Shown piece by piece: positions 25,101 to 34,700 of a stretch of 64,000 nt of DNA (position 1 is its first letter; each line of letters begins with the position of its first letter). Made by a program: the position numbers and the translations under genes. Location of the stretch: NCBI RefSeq assembly GCF_001544755.2, contig NZ_FCOF02000029.1, forward strand, positions 1 through 64,000. The letters are read 5' to 3'. The notes beneath the pieces are model-generated. The model was not told the origin of the DNA and did no database searches. It saw only the letters and a list, made by a program, of their open reading frames with translations. This stretch comes from Caballeronia catudaia (lineage in GTDB: Bacteria; Pseudomonadota; Gammaproteobacteria; Burkholderiales; Burkholderiaceae).

Positions 25101-26807
25101 TCAGTCCGCCTTGCTCGTCTGACGCAGTTCCGGAAAATCTTCTTCCCAGAACTCGAACTCGCCGCGCGTGCCGGCTTCCGTGCGCGCCGCTTCCTGCCTG
25201 CGCAGATCGACGCGGCGGATCTTGCCGGAAATCGTCTTCGGCAATTCCGCGAATTCGAGCCGGCGGATTCGCTTGTACGGCGCGAGCCGCTCGCGCGAGA
25301 ACGCGAACACGCTCTTCGCGAGCTCCGGTCCGATGGCGTAACCGTGACGCAGCGTGACAAACGCCTTCGGCACCGAAAGACGCAGCGGATCTGGACTCGG
25401 CACGACAGCCGCTTCCGCGATCGCATCGTGTTCGATCAGCACACTCTCCAGCTCGAACGGGCTCAGCCGGTACTCCGACGACTTGAACACGTCGTCCGCG
25501 CGGCCGACGTAGACGAAGTAACCGTCCGCGCCGCGCGCCGCCACATCCGACGTGCGATAGAAACCGCCGCGCATCGCGTTTTCGGTGGCCTTCGGATTGC
25601 CCGCGTAACCGGTCATCAGGCCGAGCGGCGGCGGATCGAGCGCGAGCGCGATTTCGCCCTCCTCCGCGGCGTTTCCGTCCGGATCGAGCAGCGCCACGCG
25701 ATAACCCGGCAACGGACGGCCCATCGAGCCCGGCACGACCCGCTGGCCCGGCGTGTTGGCGATCTGCGCGGTGGTCTCGGTCTGCCCGTAGCCGTCGCGG
25801 ATCGACAAGCCCCACGCGGCCTGCACGCGCTCGATGATCTCCGGATTGAGCGGCTCGCCCGCGCCGACGATCTCGCGCAGCTTCACGTCATACGCGGTGA
25901 GCGGCTCCTGCACGAGCATGCGCCACACGGTCGGCGGCGCACACAGCGTGGTGACTTCGTGCTTCACGAGCGCATCGAGCGTGCGCGCCGCGTCGAAGCG
26001 GCTGAAGTTGTAGATGAACACGCACGCCTGCGCATTCCACGGCGCGAAGAAGCAGCTCCACGCGTGCTTCGCCCAGCCAGGCGAGCTGATGTTCCAGTGC
26101 ACGTCGCCGGGTTGCAGGCCGATCCAGTACATCGTCGACAGATGGCCGACCGGATAGCTCTGATGCGTATGCGCGACCAGTTTCGGCTTCGACGTCGTGC
26201 CCGAGGTGAAGTACAGCAGATACGGATCGTTCGCTTTCGTTTCGGCATCCGAATTAAATTCCGGCGATGCGCCGTAAGCCGCTTCATAGGCAAGCCAGCC
26301 TTCCATCGCGCCGCCCACCGCGATGCGCAGGCCGGGCACGTCGATGCCATCGAACTTCTGCGTTTCCGCTGCATCGACGATCACATGTTGCACGCCGCCG
26401 AGCGCGATGCGGTCGCGCAAGTCCGCGTTCGCGAGCTGCGTCGTCGCGGGCAGGACGATGGCGCCGAGCTTCATCGCGGCGAGCATCGTTTCCCATAGCT
26501 CGACGCGGTTCGGCAGCATCAGCAGAATGCGCTCGCCGCGCCGCACGTTCAGGCTGCGCAAGTGATTGGCCACGCGCGCGGAACGCTCGCTCATCTGCGC
26601 GAACGATAGACGCGTCTCGCCGCCGCTTTCGTTCACGATATGCAGCGCGGGCGCATCGTTGCCGCGCGCCATCGGATCGAAATAATCGAGCGCCCAGTTG
26701 AAGCGATCGAGCACAGGCCACTCGAACTCGCGATACGCGGTGTCGTAATCGGTGCGATGCGCAAACAGAAAGTCTCGTGCTTCGATGAATGCCTGGGCTC
26801 GATTCAT
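25101..26807 (-). CDS. AMP-forming acyl-CoA synthetase
   Basis: This 568-residue enzyme activates a carboxylic acid to its acyl-CoA through an acyl-adenylate. The P-loop motif YFTSGTTSKPK lies near residue 205, the A5 motif DGYGQTE near 350, the hinge motif YVGRADDVFKSS near 437 and the catalytic Lys in PKTISGKIRR near 535. It is closest in layout to medium-chain synthetases. Its place between an acyl-CoA dehydrogenase and a hydroxyisobutyryl-CoA hydrolase suggests a short branched acid, such as isobutyrate. GGAG lies ahead of the ATG. Confidence 0.88.
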   Translation of the reverse strand: MNRAQAFIEARDFLFAHRTDYDTAYREFEWPVLDRFNWALDYFDPMARGNDAPALHIVNESGGETRLSFAQMSERSARVANHLRSLNVRRGERILLMLPNRVELWETMLAAMKLGAIVLPATTQLANADLRDRIALGGVQHVIVDAAETQKFDGIDVPGLRIAVGGAMEGWLAYEAAYGASPEFNSDAETKANDPYLLYFTSGTTSKPKLVAHTHQSYPVGHLSTMYWIGLQPGDVHWNISSPGWAKHAWSCFFAPWNAQACVFIYNFSRFDAARTLDALVKHEVTTLCAPPTVWRMLVQEPLTAYDVKLREIVGAGEPLNPEIIERVQAAWGLSIRDGYGQTETTAQIANTPGQRVVPGSMGRPLPGYRVALLDPDGNAAEEGEIALALDPPPLGLMTGYAGNPKATENAMRGGFYRTSDVAARGADGYFVYVGRADDVFKSSEYRLSPFELESVLIEHDAIAEAAVVPSPDPLRLSVPKAFVTLRHGYAIGPELAKSVFAFSRERLAPYKRIRRLEFAELPKTISGKIRRVDLRRQEAARTEAGTRGEFEFWEEDFPELRQTSKAD

Positions 26808-26828
26808 TGCGTCTCCGTTTATAGGTCT

Positions 26829-27965
26829 TCAGACGTTGCGCGCGATCACCATCCGCTGCACTTCGCTCGTGCCTTCATAGATCTGCGTGATGCGCGCATC
26901 GCGATAGTGACGCTCCACCGGATAGTCCTGCAAGTAGCCGTAGCCGCCGTGAATCTGGATCGCATCGGAACACACGCGCTCCGCCATTTCCGATGCGTAT
27001 AGCTTCGCCTGCGACGCCTCCGACAGACACGGCACGCTTTCCGTGCGCATGCGCGCCGCGTGGTGGATAAGAAGGCGCGCGGCGTTGATCTGCGTCTGCA
27101 TGTCGGCGAGCATGTTCGCGACCGACTGATGTTCCTGGATCGGCTTGCCGAACTGCACGCGCTCCCTCGCATACGCGCGCGCCGCATCGAAAGCCGCGCG
27201 CGCGATGCCGAGCGCCTGCGCCGCAATGCCGATGCGCCCGCCTTCCAGATTCGACAACGCGATCTTCAGGCCCTCGCCGCGCTTGCCGAGCAGGTTCGCG
27301 GCGGGAATCGCGCAATCGTCGAACGTGATCGGACAGGTATCGGAGGCGCGGATGCCGAGCTTGTGCTCCGGCGCGCCGACGTTGAAGCCGGGCGTATTCG
27401 TCGGCACGATGAACGCCGAGATGCCGCGCTTGCCCTGCTCTGGATCGGTGACCGCGAAGACGATCGCCACGCCCGCGCGCTTGCCGTTGGTGACGAACTG
27501 CTTGCTGCCGGAAAGCACCCACGTGCCGTCTTTTTCGACGGCGCGCACGCGCAGGTTGTTCGCCTCGGAGCCCGCCTGCGGCTCTGTCAGACAGAACGCG
27601 CCGATGATCTCGCCGCTCGCGAGCTTCGGAAGCCAGTCGGCCTTTTGCGCGTCGGTGCCGTACGCGAGGATCGGCCCGCAGCCGACGGAGTTGTGCACGC
27701 TCATCAGCGTCGCGCAGGACGCGCAGCCGGCGGCGATCTCTTCCATCGCGAGCGCGTAGGCGATGTAGTCGCTGAATGTGCCGCCGAGTTCGGCGGGCAC
27801 GATCATGCCGAGCAGGCCGAGCTCGCCGAGATGCTTCACGACGGCGTCGGGAATGGCTGCGTCCTTGTCCCACTGGCCCGCGTTCGGCGCGAGCACTTCG
27901 GTGGCGAACTGGCGAGCCGCGTCGCGGATCATGCGCTGCTCTTCGGTGAGGAAAGCGTCGATCAT
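26829..27965 (-). CDS. Acyl-CoA dehydrogenase (isobutyryl-CoA dehydrogenase candidate)
   Basis: The 378-residue FAD enzyme has the two acyl-CoA dehydrogenase signatures: AFCLTEPQAGSEANNL near 130 and QIHGGYGYLQDYPVERHYRDARI near 340. The catalytic Glu is expected in IYEGTSEVQ. It introduces the alpha,beta double bond and passes electrons to ETF. It is first in the operon, 21 bases before the synthetase, and diverges from the AraC gene. Substrate inferred from context; short-chain or branched substrates are likely. Confidence 0.88.
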   Translation of the reverse strand: MIDAFLTEEQRMIRDAARQFATEVLAPNAGQWDKDAAIPDAVVKHLGELGLLGMIVPAELGGTFSDYIAYALAMEEIAAGCASCATLMSVHNSVGCGPILAYGTDAQKADWLPKLASGEIIGAFCLTEPQAGSEANNLRVRAVEKDGTWVLSGSKQFVTNGKRAGVAIVFAVTDPEQGKRGISAFIVPTNTPGFNVGAPEHKLGIRASDTCPITFDDCAIPAANLLGKRGEGLKIALSNLEGGRIGIAAQALGIARAAFDAARAYARERVQFGKPIQEHQSVANMLADMQTQINAARLLIHHAARMRTESVPCLSEASQAKLYASEMAERVCSDAIQIHGGYGYLQDYPVERHYRDARITQIYEGTSEVQRMVIARNV

Positions 27966-28096
27966 GTTTCGATTTCGTTTGAATGGGGCTTGCGCGGCGC
28001 GGCGCGCGGTACGCATCGTTTAAACTTTCCGGCCGCCGCCCGCGTGGCGGATGGGCCGTCCGGCTACGAGTCTAGGCAATCGCCGGACATTAGCCG

Positions 28097-29161
28097 ATGC
28101 CCAAAACGATCACGCTAACTGAGCGCTTTGGCCACCTAGTGACAACCCCAACTCACGGACGCAACATCGAGCGCGATTCGATTTCGGTCAGTCTCGTCGA
28201 AGCCGCGCTGCACTGCGCCGAGGCCCGCGGCGTCGCGCGCGAGGGCTTGCTGGCCGCTGCGGGCATTGCCCCGGCGACGCTCGATTCGCCGCGCGCACGC
28301 GTGTCGCCCGTGCAATACGGCAAGCTGTGGAATGCCACCGCCGACGCGCTCGACGACGAGTTCTTCGGCCAGGACGCGCATCCGATGCGCCGCGGCAGCT
28401 TCGTGCTCCTGTGTCATGCGGCGCTTTCCGCACGCGACGGCGCGCAGGCGCTCGCGCGCATCGCGAATTTCCTGCGCCTCGTGCTCGACGATCTCACCTT
28501 CACGCCCGATATCGACGAACAGCGCGTGCGCATCTGGCTCGACGACAAAGCCGCGCCCAAGTCGATGTTCGCCTACGCGACCGGCTTCATCCTCGTATAT
28601 GGGTTGTTGTGCTGGCTGGTCGGGCGGCGCATTCCGGTGCTCGCGGCGCATCTGCGCTGTCCCGAACCGCACGCGAGCGACGAATACCGCCTCATGTTCT
28701 GCGACGACCTGCGCTTTGACGCGCCGCGCTCGTTCGTCGATCTGTCGGCCGACTGCGCGGCGCTGCCGGTCGTGCAGACGAGCACGACGCTGAGGCGCTT
28801 CCTGCGCGACGCGCCGGCGAACTTCATCGTGAAATATCGCAATCCGGATTCGCTCGCGGCGCGCATCAAGGCGCGTCTGAAGCAGACCGCGCCGACGGAC
28901 TGGCCCGAGGCCGAGAACATCGCGGCGGCGCTGAACATGGCGGAAGCGACGCTGCGGCGGCGCCTCAAACAGGAAGGGCTGACGTATCAGACGATCAAGG
29001 ACGCGCTGAGACGCGATCTCGCGATCGCGCGTCTCGCGCACACGCAGGAGACGATTGCGCAGATCGCCGACGCGCTCGGCTTCGCGGAGCCGAGCGCATT
29101 CCGGCGCGCTTTTCGAAAGTGGACGGGCGTGCGCCCCGCCGATTACCGTCGCGACGGCTGA
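28097..29161 (+). CDS. AraC-family transcriptional regulator
   Basis: The 354-residue protein has an N-terminal sensory region of the AraC-binding-like type (VSLVEAALHCAEARGV) and a C-terminal double helix-turn-helix, seen as NMAEATLRRRLKQEGLTY and TIAQIADALGFAEPSAFRRAFRKWTGVRPADYR. The second is the AraC consensus. It is divergently transcribed from the acyl-CoA dehydrogenase operon across 131 bases, so it very likely controls that operon in answer to a pathway intermediate. Confidence 0.92.
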   Translation: MPKTITLTERFGHLVTTPTHGRNIERDSISVSLVEAALHCAEARGVAREGLLAAAGIAPATLDSPRARVSPVQYGKLWNATADALDDEFFGQDAHPMRRGSFVLLCHAALSARDGAQALARIANFLRLVLDDLTFTPDIDEQRVRIWLDDKAAPKSMFAYATGFILVYGLLCWLVGRRIPVLAAHLRCPEPHASDEYRLMFCDDLRFDAPRSFVDLSADCAALPVVQTSTTLRRFLRDAPANFIVKYRNPDSLAARIKARLKQTAPTDWPEAENIAAALNMAEATLRRRLKQEGLTYQTIKDALRRDLAIARLAHTQETIAQIADALGFAEPSAFRRAFRKWTGVRPADYRRDG

Positions 29162-29232
29162 CTGCGCGGGTGTGCCGGGACTGCTATATTGAATCGACGA
29201 TGACTCGATGACCTCGCATCACGGAGCGCACC

Positions 29233-29394
29233 ATGAAGAAAGCCAACCGGGAGGAACGTTCAAAGCGGGATCAGCCGCCCGCACTGAACGAAGAGGATTT
29301 GCTCGATGAAGCGCTGGAAGAGACCTTCCCCGCGAGCGATCCGATCGCCGTGCATCCCGAGCCGAAAGCTCCGAAGGACGGCAAGAAAAAATAA
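29233..29394 (+). CDS. Small acidic protein with LDEALEETFPASDP motif
   Basis: This 53-residue reading frame starts at an ATG with GGAG ahead and ends at TAA directly before the stop of the convergent gene. It has a charged N-terminus, then the motif LDEALEETFPASDPIAV and a Lys-rich end. The ALEETFPASDP motif recurs in small bacterial proteins of unknown function, which supports a real gene. Confidence 0.75.
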   Translation: MKKANREERSKRDQPPALNEEDLLDEALEETFPASDPIAVHPEPKAPKDGKKK

Positions 29395-30066
29395 TCATTC
29401 GCCCAGTTCGGGCTCGTCCGGGCTCGACAGCAGCGCCACCAGTTTCTCGACATGCTGATGTAACAGCTTCACGTGCTTGTCGATCTGTTCGAGACGCCCG
29501 GTCAGATCGGCCTTCGCCGCTTCGCTCATGCGATCCGAGGTAAGCAGTTCATCGACTTTCGGTTGCATCCCGTCGACCTGCAGCAGCCCGAGCTGACGCT
29601 CCAGACGGCGCAAATCCTGCGACAGCAGTTCGCGATTCTTGCGAAACAGCAGGTCGCGGCGGTTCACCTCGGCCTGTTGCTGGGCGAGATCGGCGACGCG
29701 GCGCGTCGCCTCGGTTTGCGAAAGCAGCGGCTCCGGGCCGCGCAGCACCGAGCGCTTCGGCGCGGGATGGGCCGTGCCGCGGAACACGGCCATCGGCGTT
29801 TCTTCGTCCATCGCGCGCTGCACGTCGGGCGGGACTTCGTCGCTCGCGCGGCGTTCGTCCATCCAGTGCGGCGGCAGGCCCGTGACGAGCTCGATGCCGC
29901 GCACGAACTCCTCATTGAAATCACGCTGACCGGCGACGATGAGCTTCATGAACGTCGGCGAGAAGTTCATCATGCGCGCGAGGCGTCCAGCGCCTCCCGG
30001 CGAGCCGACCAGAACGTTCAGGTTGGCGCGCCAGACAAGGAACAGCGTTTCGTCGAAATCTTCCAT
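29395..30066 (-). CDS. XRE-like DNA-binding protein with C-terminal coiled coil
   Basis: The 223-residue product has an N-terminal region of about 65 residues (GGAGRLARMMNFSPTFMKLIVAGQRDFNEEFVRGIELVTGLPPHWMD) with the spacing of a Cro/CI-type helix-turn-helix; LPPxWMD is a common end of such domains. Residues about 115-210 are rich in Leu, Gln, Glu and Arg in heptads, indicating a coiled coil. GGAG precedes the ATG at 30066. I infer a dimeric regulator; target unknown. Confidence 0.72.
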   Translation of the reverse strand: MEDFDETLFLVWRANLNVLVGSPGGAGRLARMMNFSPTFMKLIVAGQRDFNEEFVRGIELVTGLPPHWMDERRASDEVPPDVQRAMDEETPMAVFRGTAHPAPKRSVLRGPEPLLSQTEATRRVADLAQQQAEVNRRDLLFRKNRELLSQDLRRLERQLGLLQVDGMQPKVDELLTSDRMSEAAKADLTGRLEQIDKHVKLLHQHVEKLVALLSSPDEPELGE

Positions 30067-30285
30067 GAACAGGCTCCACGCAGACCGACGCGCCCGAATG
30101 TGCGCACCGGCATTGCGCGCGGCGGCTGCGCGCGCATGCATATCCGGTTCCCGCGCTTCTCTCGTTGTGATCGTGCACCGTAACCGGTGCGTCGCCTACA
30201 TACCGCATAAAACACCATACTACCTTCATCGGCAAGCGATGCGGACGGCGGCCGTGTCGCCGTCATCCGCATGGCGTCAGCCGGT

Positions 30286-31581
30286 TCAGGGCTCGTTGCG
30301 CAGATACCCTTCCTTGCTCGGATCGAGCATGCGCCAGGAGACGATGAGCGAGATCGCGCACATCAGGGTCACGTACCAGAAGAACGTGGATTCGCTGCCG
30401 ATCGACTTCAGCTTCAGCGCGACGAATTCCGCCGAGCCGCCGAACACCGCGTTGGCGACCGCATACGAGAGGCCGACGCCCAGCGCGCGCACTTCCGGCG
30501 GGAACATTTCCGCCTTGATGAGACCGCTGATCGACGTGTAGAAACTCACGATCGCGAGCGCCGCGACCACCAGCACGAACGCCATGACCGGGCTCGTCAC
30601 GGTGGAGAGCGCGTGCAGCAGCGGCACCGTGCAGACCGTCGCGAGGCCGCCGAACCAGAGCATCGACGCACGGCGCCCGATACGGTCCGACAACGCGCCG
30701 AACAACGGCTGCAACAGCATATAGACGAAGAGCGCGGCGGTCATCACGTTGCTGGCGGTCTTTGCGTGCATGCCCGCCGTGTTGACCAGGTACTTCTGCA
30801 TGTAGGTCGTGAACGTGTAGAAAATCAGCGAGCCGCCCGCCGTGAAACCGACCACGGTCATGAACGCGCCCTTGTGCTGCAGCAGGCCCTTGAGCGTGCC
30901 CGCTTCCTTGCGATCGCGCGTTTCGGCGGTCGAGGTTTCGTCGAGCGAACGGCGCAGATACAGGGAAACCAGCGCCGCGCACGCGCCGATGAAGAACGGA
31001 ACGCGCCAGCCCCACGCCTTCAGCTCTTCCGTCGACAGGAACAGTTGCAGGATCACGAGCACGAGCAGCGCGGCAAGCTGCCCGCCGATCAGCGTCACGT
31101 ACTGGAAGGACGCGAAGAAGCCGCGCCGGCCGCGCAGCGCCACTTCACTCATGTAGGTCGCGCTCGTGCCGTATTCGCCGCCGACCGACAAACCCTGGAA
31201 CAGCCGCGCGATCAGCAGCAGGAACGGCGCCCACGCACCGATCGTCGCGTAGGTCGGCAGGAAGGTGATGACGAGCGAGCCGCCGCACATCATCAGGACG
31301 GAGATCATCATCGCGTTGCGGCGGCCGTGCTTGTCGGCGATGCGGCCGAACAGCCAGCCGCCGATCGGACGCATCAGGAAGCCCGCCGCGAACACACCCG
31401 CCGTGTTCAGGAGCTGCACCGTCGGATTGCCGCCCGGAAAGAACGCCGCCGAGAAATACAGCGCGAGGAACGAGTAGATATAGAAGTCGAACCACTCGAC
31501 GAGGTTGCCCGACGAGGCGCCGACGATCGCGAAAACGCGGCGCCGGGTGTCCTCGGGGGAATAAGCGTGAATGTCGGTCAT
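30286..31581 (-). CDS. MFS alpha-ketoglutarate:H+ symporter (KgtP type)
   Basis: The 431-residue transporter has 12 predicted membrane segments and the metabolite:H+ symporter signatures: GNLVEWFDFYIYSFLA at the first segment, GRIADKHGRRNAM in loop 2-3 and FQGLSVGGEYGTSATYMSE. Length and pattern match E. coli KgtP (432 residues). It takes up alpha-ketoglutarate or a similar dicarboxylate. A GTG start at 31605 would add eight residues. It diverges from the DUF2891 gene. Confidence 0.87.
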   Translation of the reverse strand: MTDIHAYSPEDTRRRVFAIVGASSGNLVEWFDFYIYSFLALYFSAAFFPGGNPTVQLLNTAGVFAAGFLMRPIGGWLFGRIADKHGRRNAMMISVLMMCGGSLVITFLPTYATIGAWAPFLLLIARLFQGLSVGGEYGTSATYMSEVALRGRRGFFASFQYVTLIGGQLAALLVLVILQLFLSTEELKAWGWRVPFFIGACAALVSLYLRRSLDETSTAETRDRKEAGTLKGLLQHKGAFMTVVGFTAGGSLIFYTFTTYMQKYLVNTAGMHAKTASNVMTAALFVYMLLQPLFGALSDRIGRRASMLWFGGLATVCTVPLLHALSTVTSPVMAFVLVVAALAIVSFYTSISGLIKAEMFPPEVRALGVGLSYAVANAVFGGSAEFVALKLKSIGSESTFFWYVTLMCAISLIVSWRMLDPSKEGYLRNEP

Positions 31582-31911
31582 GTTGTTTTCTGGGCTCTTG
31601 GTCACTGTCTGGATGGCGTTTGCCGGGGCTCGTGACCCCGGTGCGAACGCTCTTGGCGGCGTTCGGGCGCAAGTTTATACGACGGTTCGGCAGAGAGCGC
31701 GCGGTCGGGACATGCGAAATTCCGTGTCGACCGTTTGCCGTCGATGGCGTCCGGCGCTCGCTCAGGCTTGTCGTGAAAGCATTTCGCTGCCGTTTTGCGG
31801 GCTTGCGGCGCGCTCCCGCTGCCGTCGTACTAAGTAATTACCCTGATTCGAGATTTCGCTGACTATTTGTCGATAAAGTCTCGGGATCACGATTCGCACC
31901 AAGAGGACCGT
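31582..31911. other. Intergenic region between divergent genes
   Basis: The 330 bases between KgtP and the DUF2891 gene have no supported gene. The right-hand 90 bases are less GC-rich (for example TACTAAGTAATTACC near 31828) and probably carry the promoter of the DUF2891 gene, but I cannot assign boxes. Confidence 0.5.
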
Positions 31912-32934
31912 ATGAACCCGCATCAACCGATCACGCTCGACGCCGCGCTCGCGTCGAAGTTCGCCCAGGTCGCGCTCGGCCACCTGACACGCGAATATCC
32001 GAACAAGCTCGATCACGTAATGGCGGGCGAAGCCGACGTGCAAAGCCCGCGCGCGCTGCATCCGATCTTCTACGGCAGCTTCGACTGGCATTCCTGCGTG
32101 CACGGCTACTGGCTGATCGCGCGCCTTCACGACCTTTTTCCCGGCTTGCCGGAGGCAGAGCGTATCCGCGCGACGATCGACGCGCATTTCACCGATGCGA
32201 ACGTCGCAGCCGAAGTCGCGTACCTGCGGCGCCCGGCCGCGCGCGGATTCGAGCGGCCCTACGGTTGGGCGTGGCTGCTCGCGCTCGCGGGTCAGCTTCG
32301 CTCGATGCAGTCCGACGACGGCGGGCGCTGGGCCCGCACGCTCCAGCCGCTCGCCGATGCCTTCGTCGCGCGTTTCGAGGAATTTCTGCCGAAATCGACG
32401 TATCCGCTGCGCGTCGGCACGCACTTCAACATGGCGTTCGCGCTGACGCTGGCGATCGGCTATGCGCGCATCGCGCGGAACGCGGACTTCGAGCGCATGC
32501 TGAGCGAGACGGCGCTGCGCTGGTTCGGGAACGATGCAGGCTGCCAGGCGTGGGAGCCGGCGGGCGACGAATTCCTGTCGCCGTCGCTGATGGAAGCGGT
32601 GCTGATGCGCCACGTGCTGCCGGGCGATGGCTTCGTCGGCTGGTTCGACCGGTTCCTGCCGCGCATCGCGGCGCGCGAACCCGCGACGCTTTTCACGCCC
32701 GCGACCGTCACCGATCGCAGCGACGGCAAGCTCGCGCATCTCGACGGCCTGAACCTCAGCCGCGCCTGGTGCCAGCGCACGATTGCGCGGGCGCTGCCGG
32801 CAGGCGATGCGCGCATCGCGGTGCTCGAAGCCAGCGCCGGCGAGCATCTGGCTTCGGGAATCGCGCACGTCGCGGGCGATTACATGGGCGAGCACTGGCT
32901 CGCGACGTTCGCGCTGCTCGCGCTCGAAGCGTGA
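31912..32934 (+). CDS. DUF2891 family protein
   Basis: The 340-residue protein matches DUF2891: LGHLTREYPNKLDHVM, HPIFYGSFDWHSCVHGYW, RPYGWAWLLALA and GTHFNMAFALTLA. The helical layout and His/Asp/Trp-rich motifs resemble an alpha/alpha-barrel hydrolase, but no activity is known. GAGG precedes the ATG at 31912. No signal peptide, so it is cytoplasmic. Confidence 0.87.
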   Translation: MNPHQPITLDAALASKFAQVALGHLTREYPNKLDHVMAGEADVQSPRALHPIFYGSFDWHSCVHGYWLIARLHDLFPGLPEAERIRATIDAHFTDANVAAEVAYLRRPAARGFERPYGWAWLLALAGQLRSMQSDDGGRWARTLQPLADAFVARFEEFLPKSTYPLRVGTHFNMAFALTLAIGYARIARNADFERMLSETALRWFGNDAGCQAWEPAGDEFLSPSLMEAVLMRHVLPGDGFVGWFDRFLPRIAAREPATLFTPATVTDRSDGKLAHLDGLNLSRAWCQRTIARALPAGDARIAVLEASAGEHLASGIAHVAGDYMGEHWLATFALLALEA

Positions 32935-32953
32935 AGGGTGATGCCGAATCGTG

Positions 32954-33274
32954 TCAGACGCGCGGCTGAAACGCGATCACGCCCATGCCGATGAGCGCGA
33001 TCGCCGCGCCCGTGAGATCCCACGCCGTCGGCCGGATGCGGTCGACGGCCCATAGCCACGCGATCGCCACACCGATATACACGCCGCCGTACGCCGCATA
33101 GATGCGCCCCGCGGCGGTATCGTGCAGTGTCAGCAGCCACGCGAACAACGCGAGCGACAGCGCGCCCGGCACGACGAGCCACGGCGAGCCGCCCGCCTTG
33201 AGCCATCGATAAGGGAAATAGCAGCCGGCGATCTCGGCGATGGCCGTGACGACATAGAGCGTGAATGTTTTCAT
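32954..33274 (-). CDS. YnfA family small membrane protein
   Basis: This 106-residue protein with four membrane helices belongs to the YnfA/UPF0060 family, related to small multidrug resistance exporters. Visible family motifs are AIAEIAGCYFPYRWLK near residue 12, RIYAAYGGVYIG near 57 and WLWAVDR near 73. Drug or cation export is possible but not established. It diverges from the MATE gene. Confidence 0.9.
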   Translation of the reverse strand: MKTFTLYVVTAIAEIAGCYFPYRWLKAGGSPWLVVPGALSLALFAWLLTLHDTAAGRIYAAYGGVYIGVAIAWLWAVDRIRPTAWDLTGAAIALIGMGVIAFQPRV

Positions 33275-33368
33275 GACGCGCATTATCGGCGTTCGTGCGA
33301 CGTTGCGCGGCGCGCGTGGTGTGCGGACAATGACGCGCTTGCTTTTGCAGACCACCTCACACGATCGA

Positions 33369-34700
33369 ATGAATGCAGTCTCCATGCACTGGCACAAGCG
33401 CGTGCTGACGCTCGCGTTTCCGATCGTCCTCGCCAATCTCACCCAGCCGATTCTCGGCGCCGTCGATACGGCCGTCGCCGGCCATCTCGACGGTCCGCAG
33501 TATCTGGGCGGCGTCGCGCTCGGCGGTCTCGTGTTCAGCTTCGTGTTCTGGGGCTTCGGCTTTCTGCGCATGGGCACGACGGGTCTCGTCGCGCAGGCGT
33601 TCGGCGCACGCGACGACGATGCGTTGCGCGCGAGCGTGCTGCGCGCGATGCTGCTCGCGCTCGCGATCGGCGTAGCCGTGCTCGCGCTGCAGGTGCCGGT
33701 GATCCGTTATGCGCTCGTCGCGCTGGGCGGCAGCGCGGCCGTGCAGGACACCGCGCGCGCGTATTGCCACGCGCGCATCTGGGCCGCGCCATTCGCGCTC
33801 GGCAACTATGTCGTGCTGGGGTATCTGCTCGGCTGCCAGCGCGTGCGGCTCGCGCTCGTCACGCAGATTTTCATCAATCTGGTGAACATCGTCGCCGTGC
33901 TGCTATTCGTGTATCGGCTCGATTGGGGCATCGCGGGTATCGGCGCGGCGACCGCGTTCGCGGATTTCTGCGGCTTCGCGCTCGGCCTCGCGATACTGTG
34001 GCACCGGCGTCCGCGCGGCCTGCCGCCGCTCGCGCCGCGCACGCTGTTCGATGCCCACGCGATGCGCCGGCTCGTCGCGATCAATCGCGACATTTTCATC
34101 CGCACGATCTGCCTGCTCGGGTCGTACGGCTGGTTCGCGCATCTCGGTGCGCGTCAGGGCGATGCCGTCCTCGCGGCGAACGCCGTCCTGCTGAACTTCC
34201 AGACGTTCATGTCCTACGGGCTCGACGGATTTGCGCACGCCGCGGAAGCGCTCGTCGGCGCGGCGGCCGGCGCGCGCGACCGCCATGCGTTCCGCCAGGC
34301 CGTGAAAGTGACGATGCTCTGGTCGGCGATCGGCGCGGCGGGTTTTTCGATCGTCTATTGGGTGAGCGGCGGATGGATCATCGGCGCGCTGACGGATCAG
34401 GCCGTCGTGCGGCATGAAGCGCTGCGCTTTTTGCCGTGGGCCGCGATTTTGCCGCTCGCGTCCGTCGCGGGCTTTCAGCTCGACGGCGTGTTCATCGGCG
34501 CCACGCGCACGCACGAGCTGATGAAAGCAATGGCGGTTTCGCTCGCGGTCTTTCTCTTCGCGGCGTGGGCGCTCGCCGGATCGCTCGGCAATCACGGACT
34601 GTGGCTCGCGCTTACGATTTTCATGGTGGCGCGCGGCATCACGCTGTCCGTTCAGGTGCCCGCGATCGAGCGCGCGGCGTGCGCCGAGTCAGTTCGATAG
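33369..34700 (+). CDS. MATE family efflux transporter (DinF type)
   Basis: The 443-residue product has 12 hydrophobic segments in two similar halves, with the MATE N-terminal pattern FPIVLANLTQPILGAVDTAVAGHL and the second-half pattern DGFAHAAEALVGAAAG of the DinF subfamily. It exports cationic compounds using a Na+ or H+ gradient. Several upstream in-frame ATGs exist (33261, 33330); I choose 33369 because it gives the family's short N-terminus. The end overlaps the convergent hydrolase gene by 12 bases. Confidence 0.88.
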   Translation: MNAVSMHWHKRVLTLAFPIVLANLTQPILGAVDTAVAGHLDGPQYLGGVALGGLVFSFVFWGFGFLRMGTTGLVAQAFGARDDDALRASVLRAMLLALAIGVAVLALQVPVIRYALVALGGSAAVQDTARAYCHARIWAAPFALGNYVVLGYLLGCQRVRLALVTQIFINLVNIVAVLLFVYRLDWGIAGIGAATAFADFCGFALGLAILWHRRPRGLPPLAPRTLFDAHAMRRLVAINRDIFIRTICLLGSYGWFAHLGARQGDAVLAANAVLLNFQTFMSYGLDGFAHAAEALVGAAAGARDRHAFRQAVKVTMLWSAIGAAGFSIVYWVSGGWIIGALTDQAVVRHEALRFLPWAAILPLASVAGFQLDGVFIGATRTHELMKAMAVSLAVFLFAAWALAGSLGNHGLWLALTIFMVARGITLSVQVPAIERAACAESVR

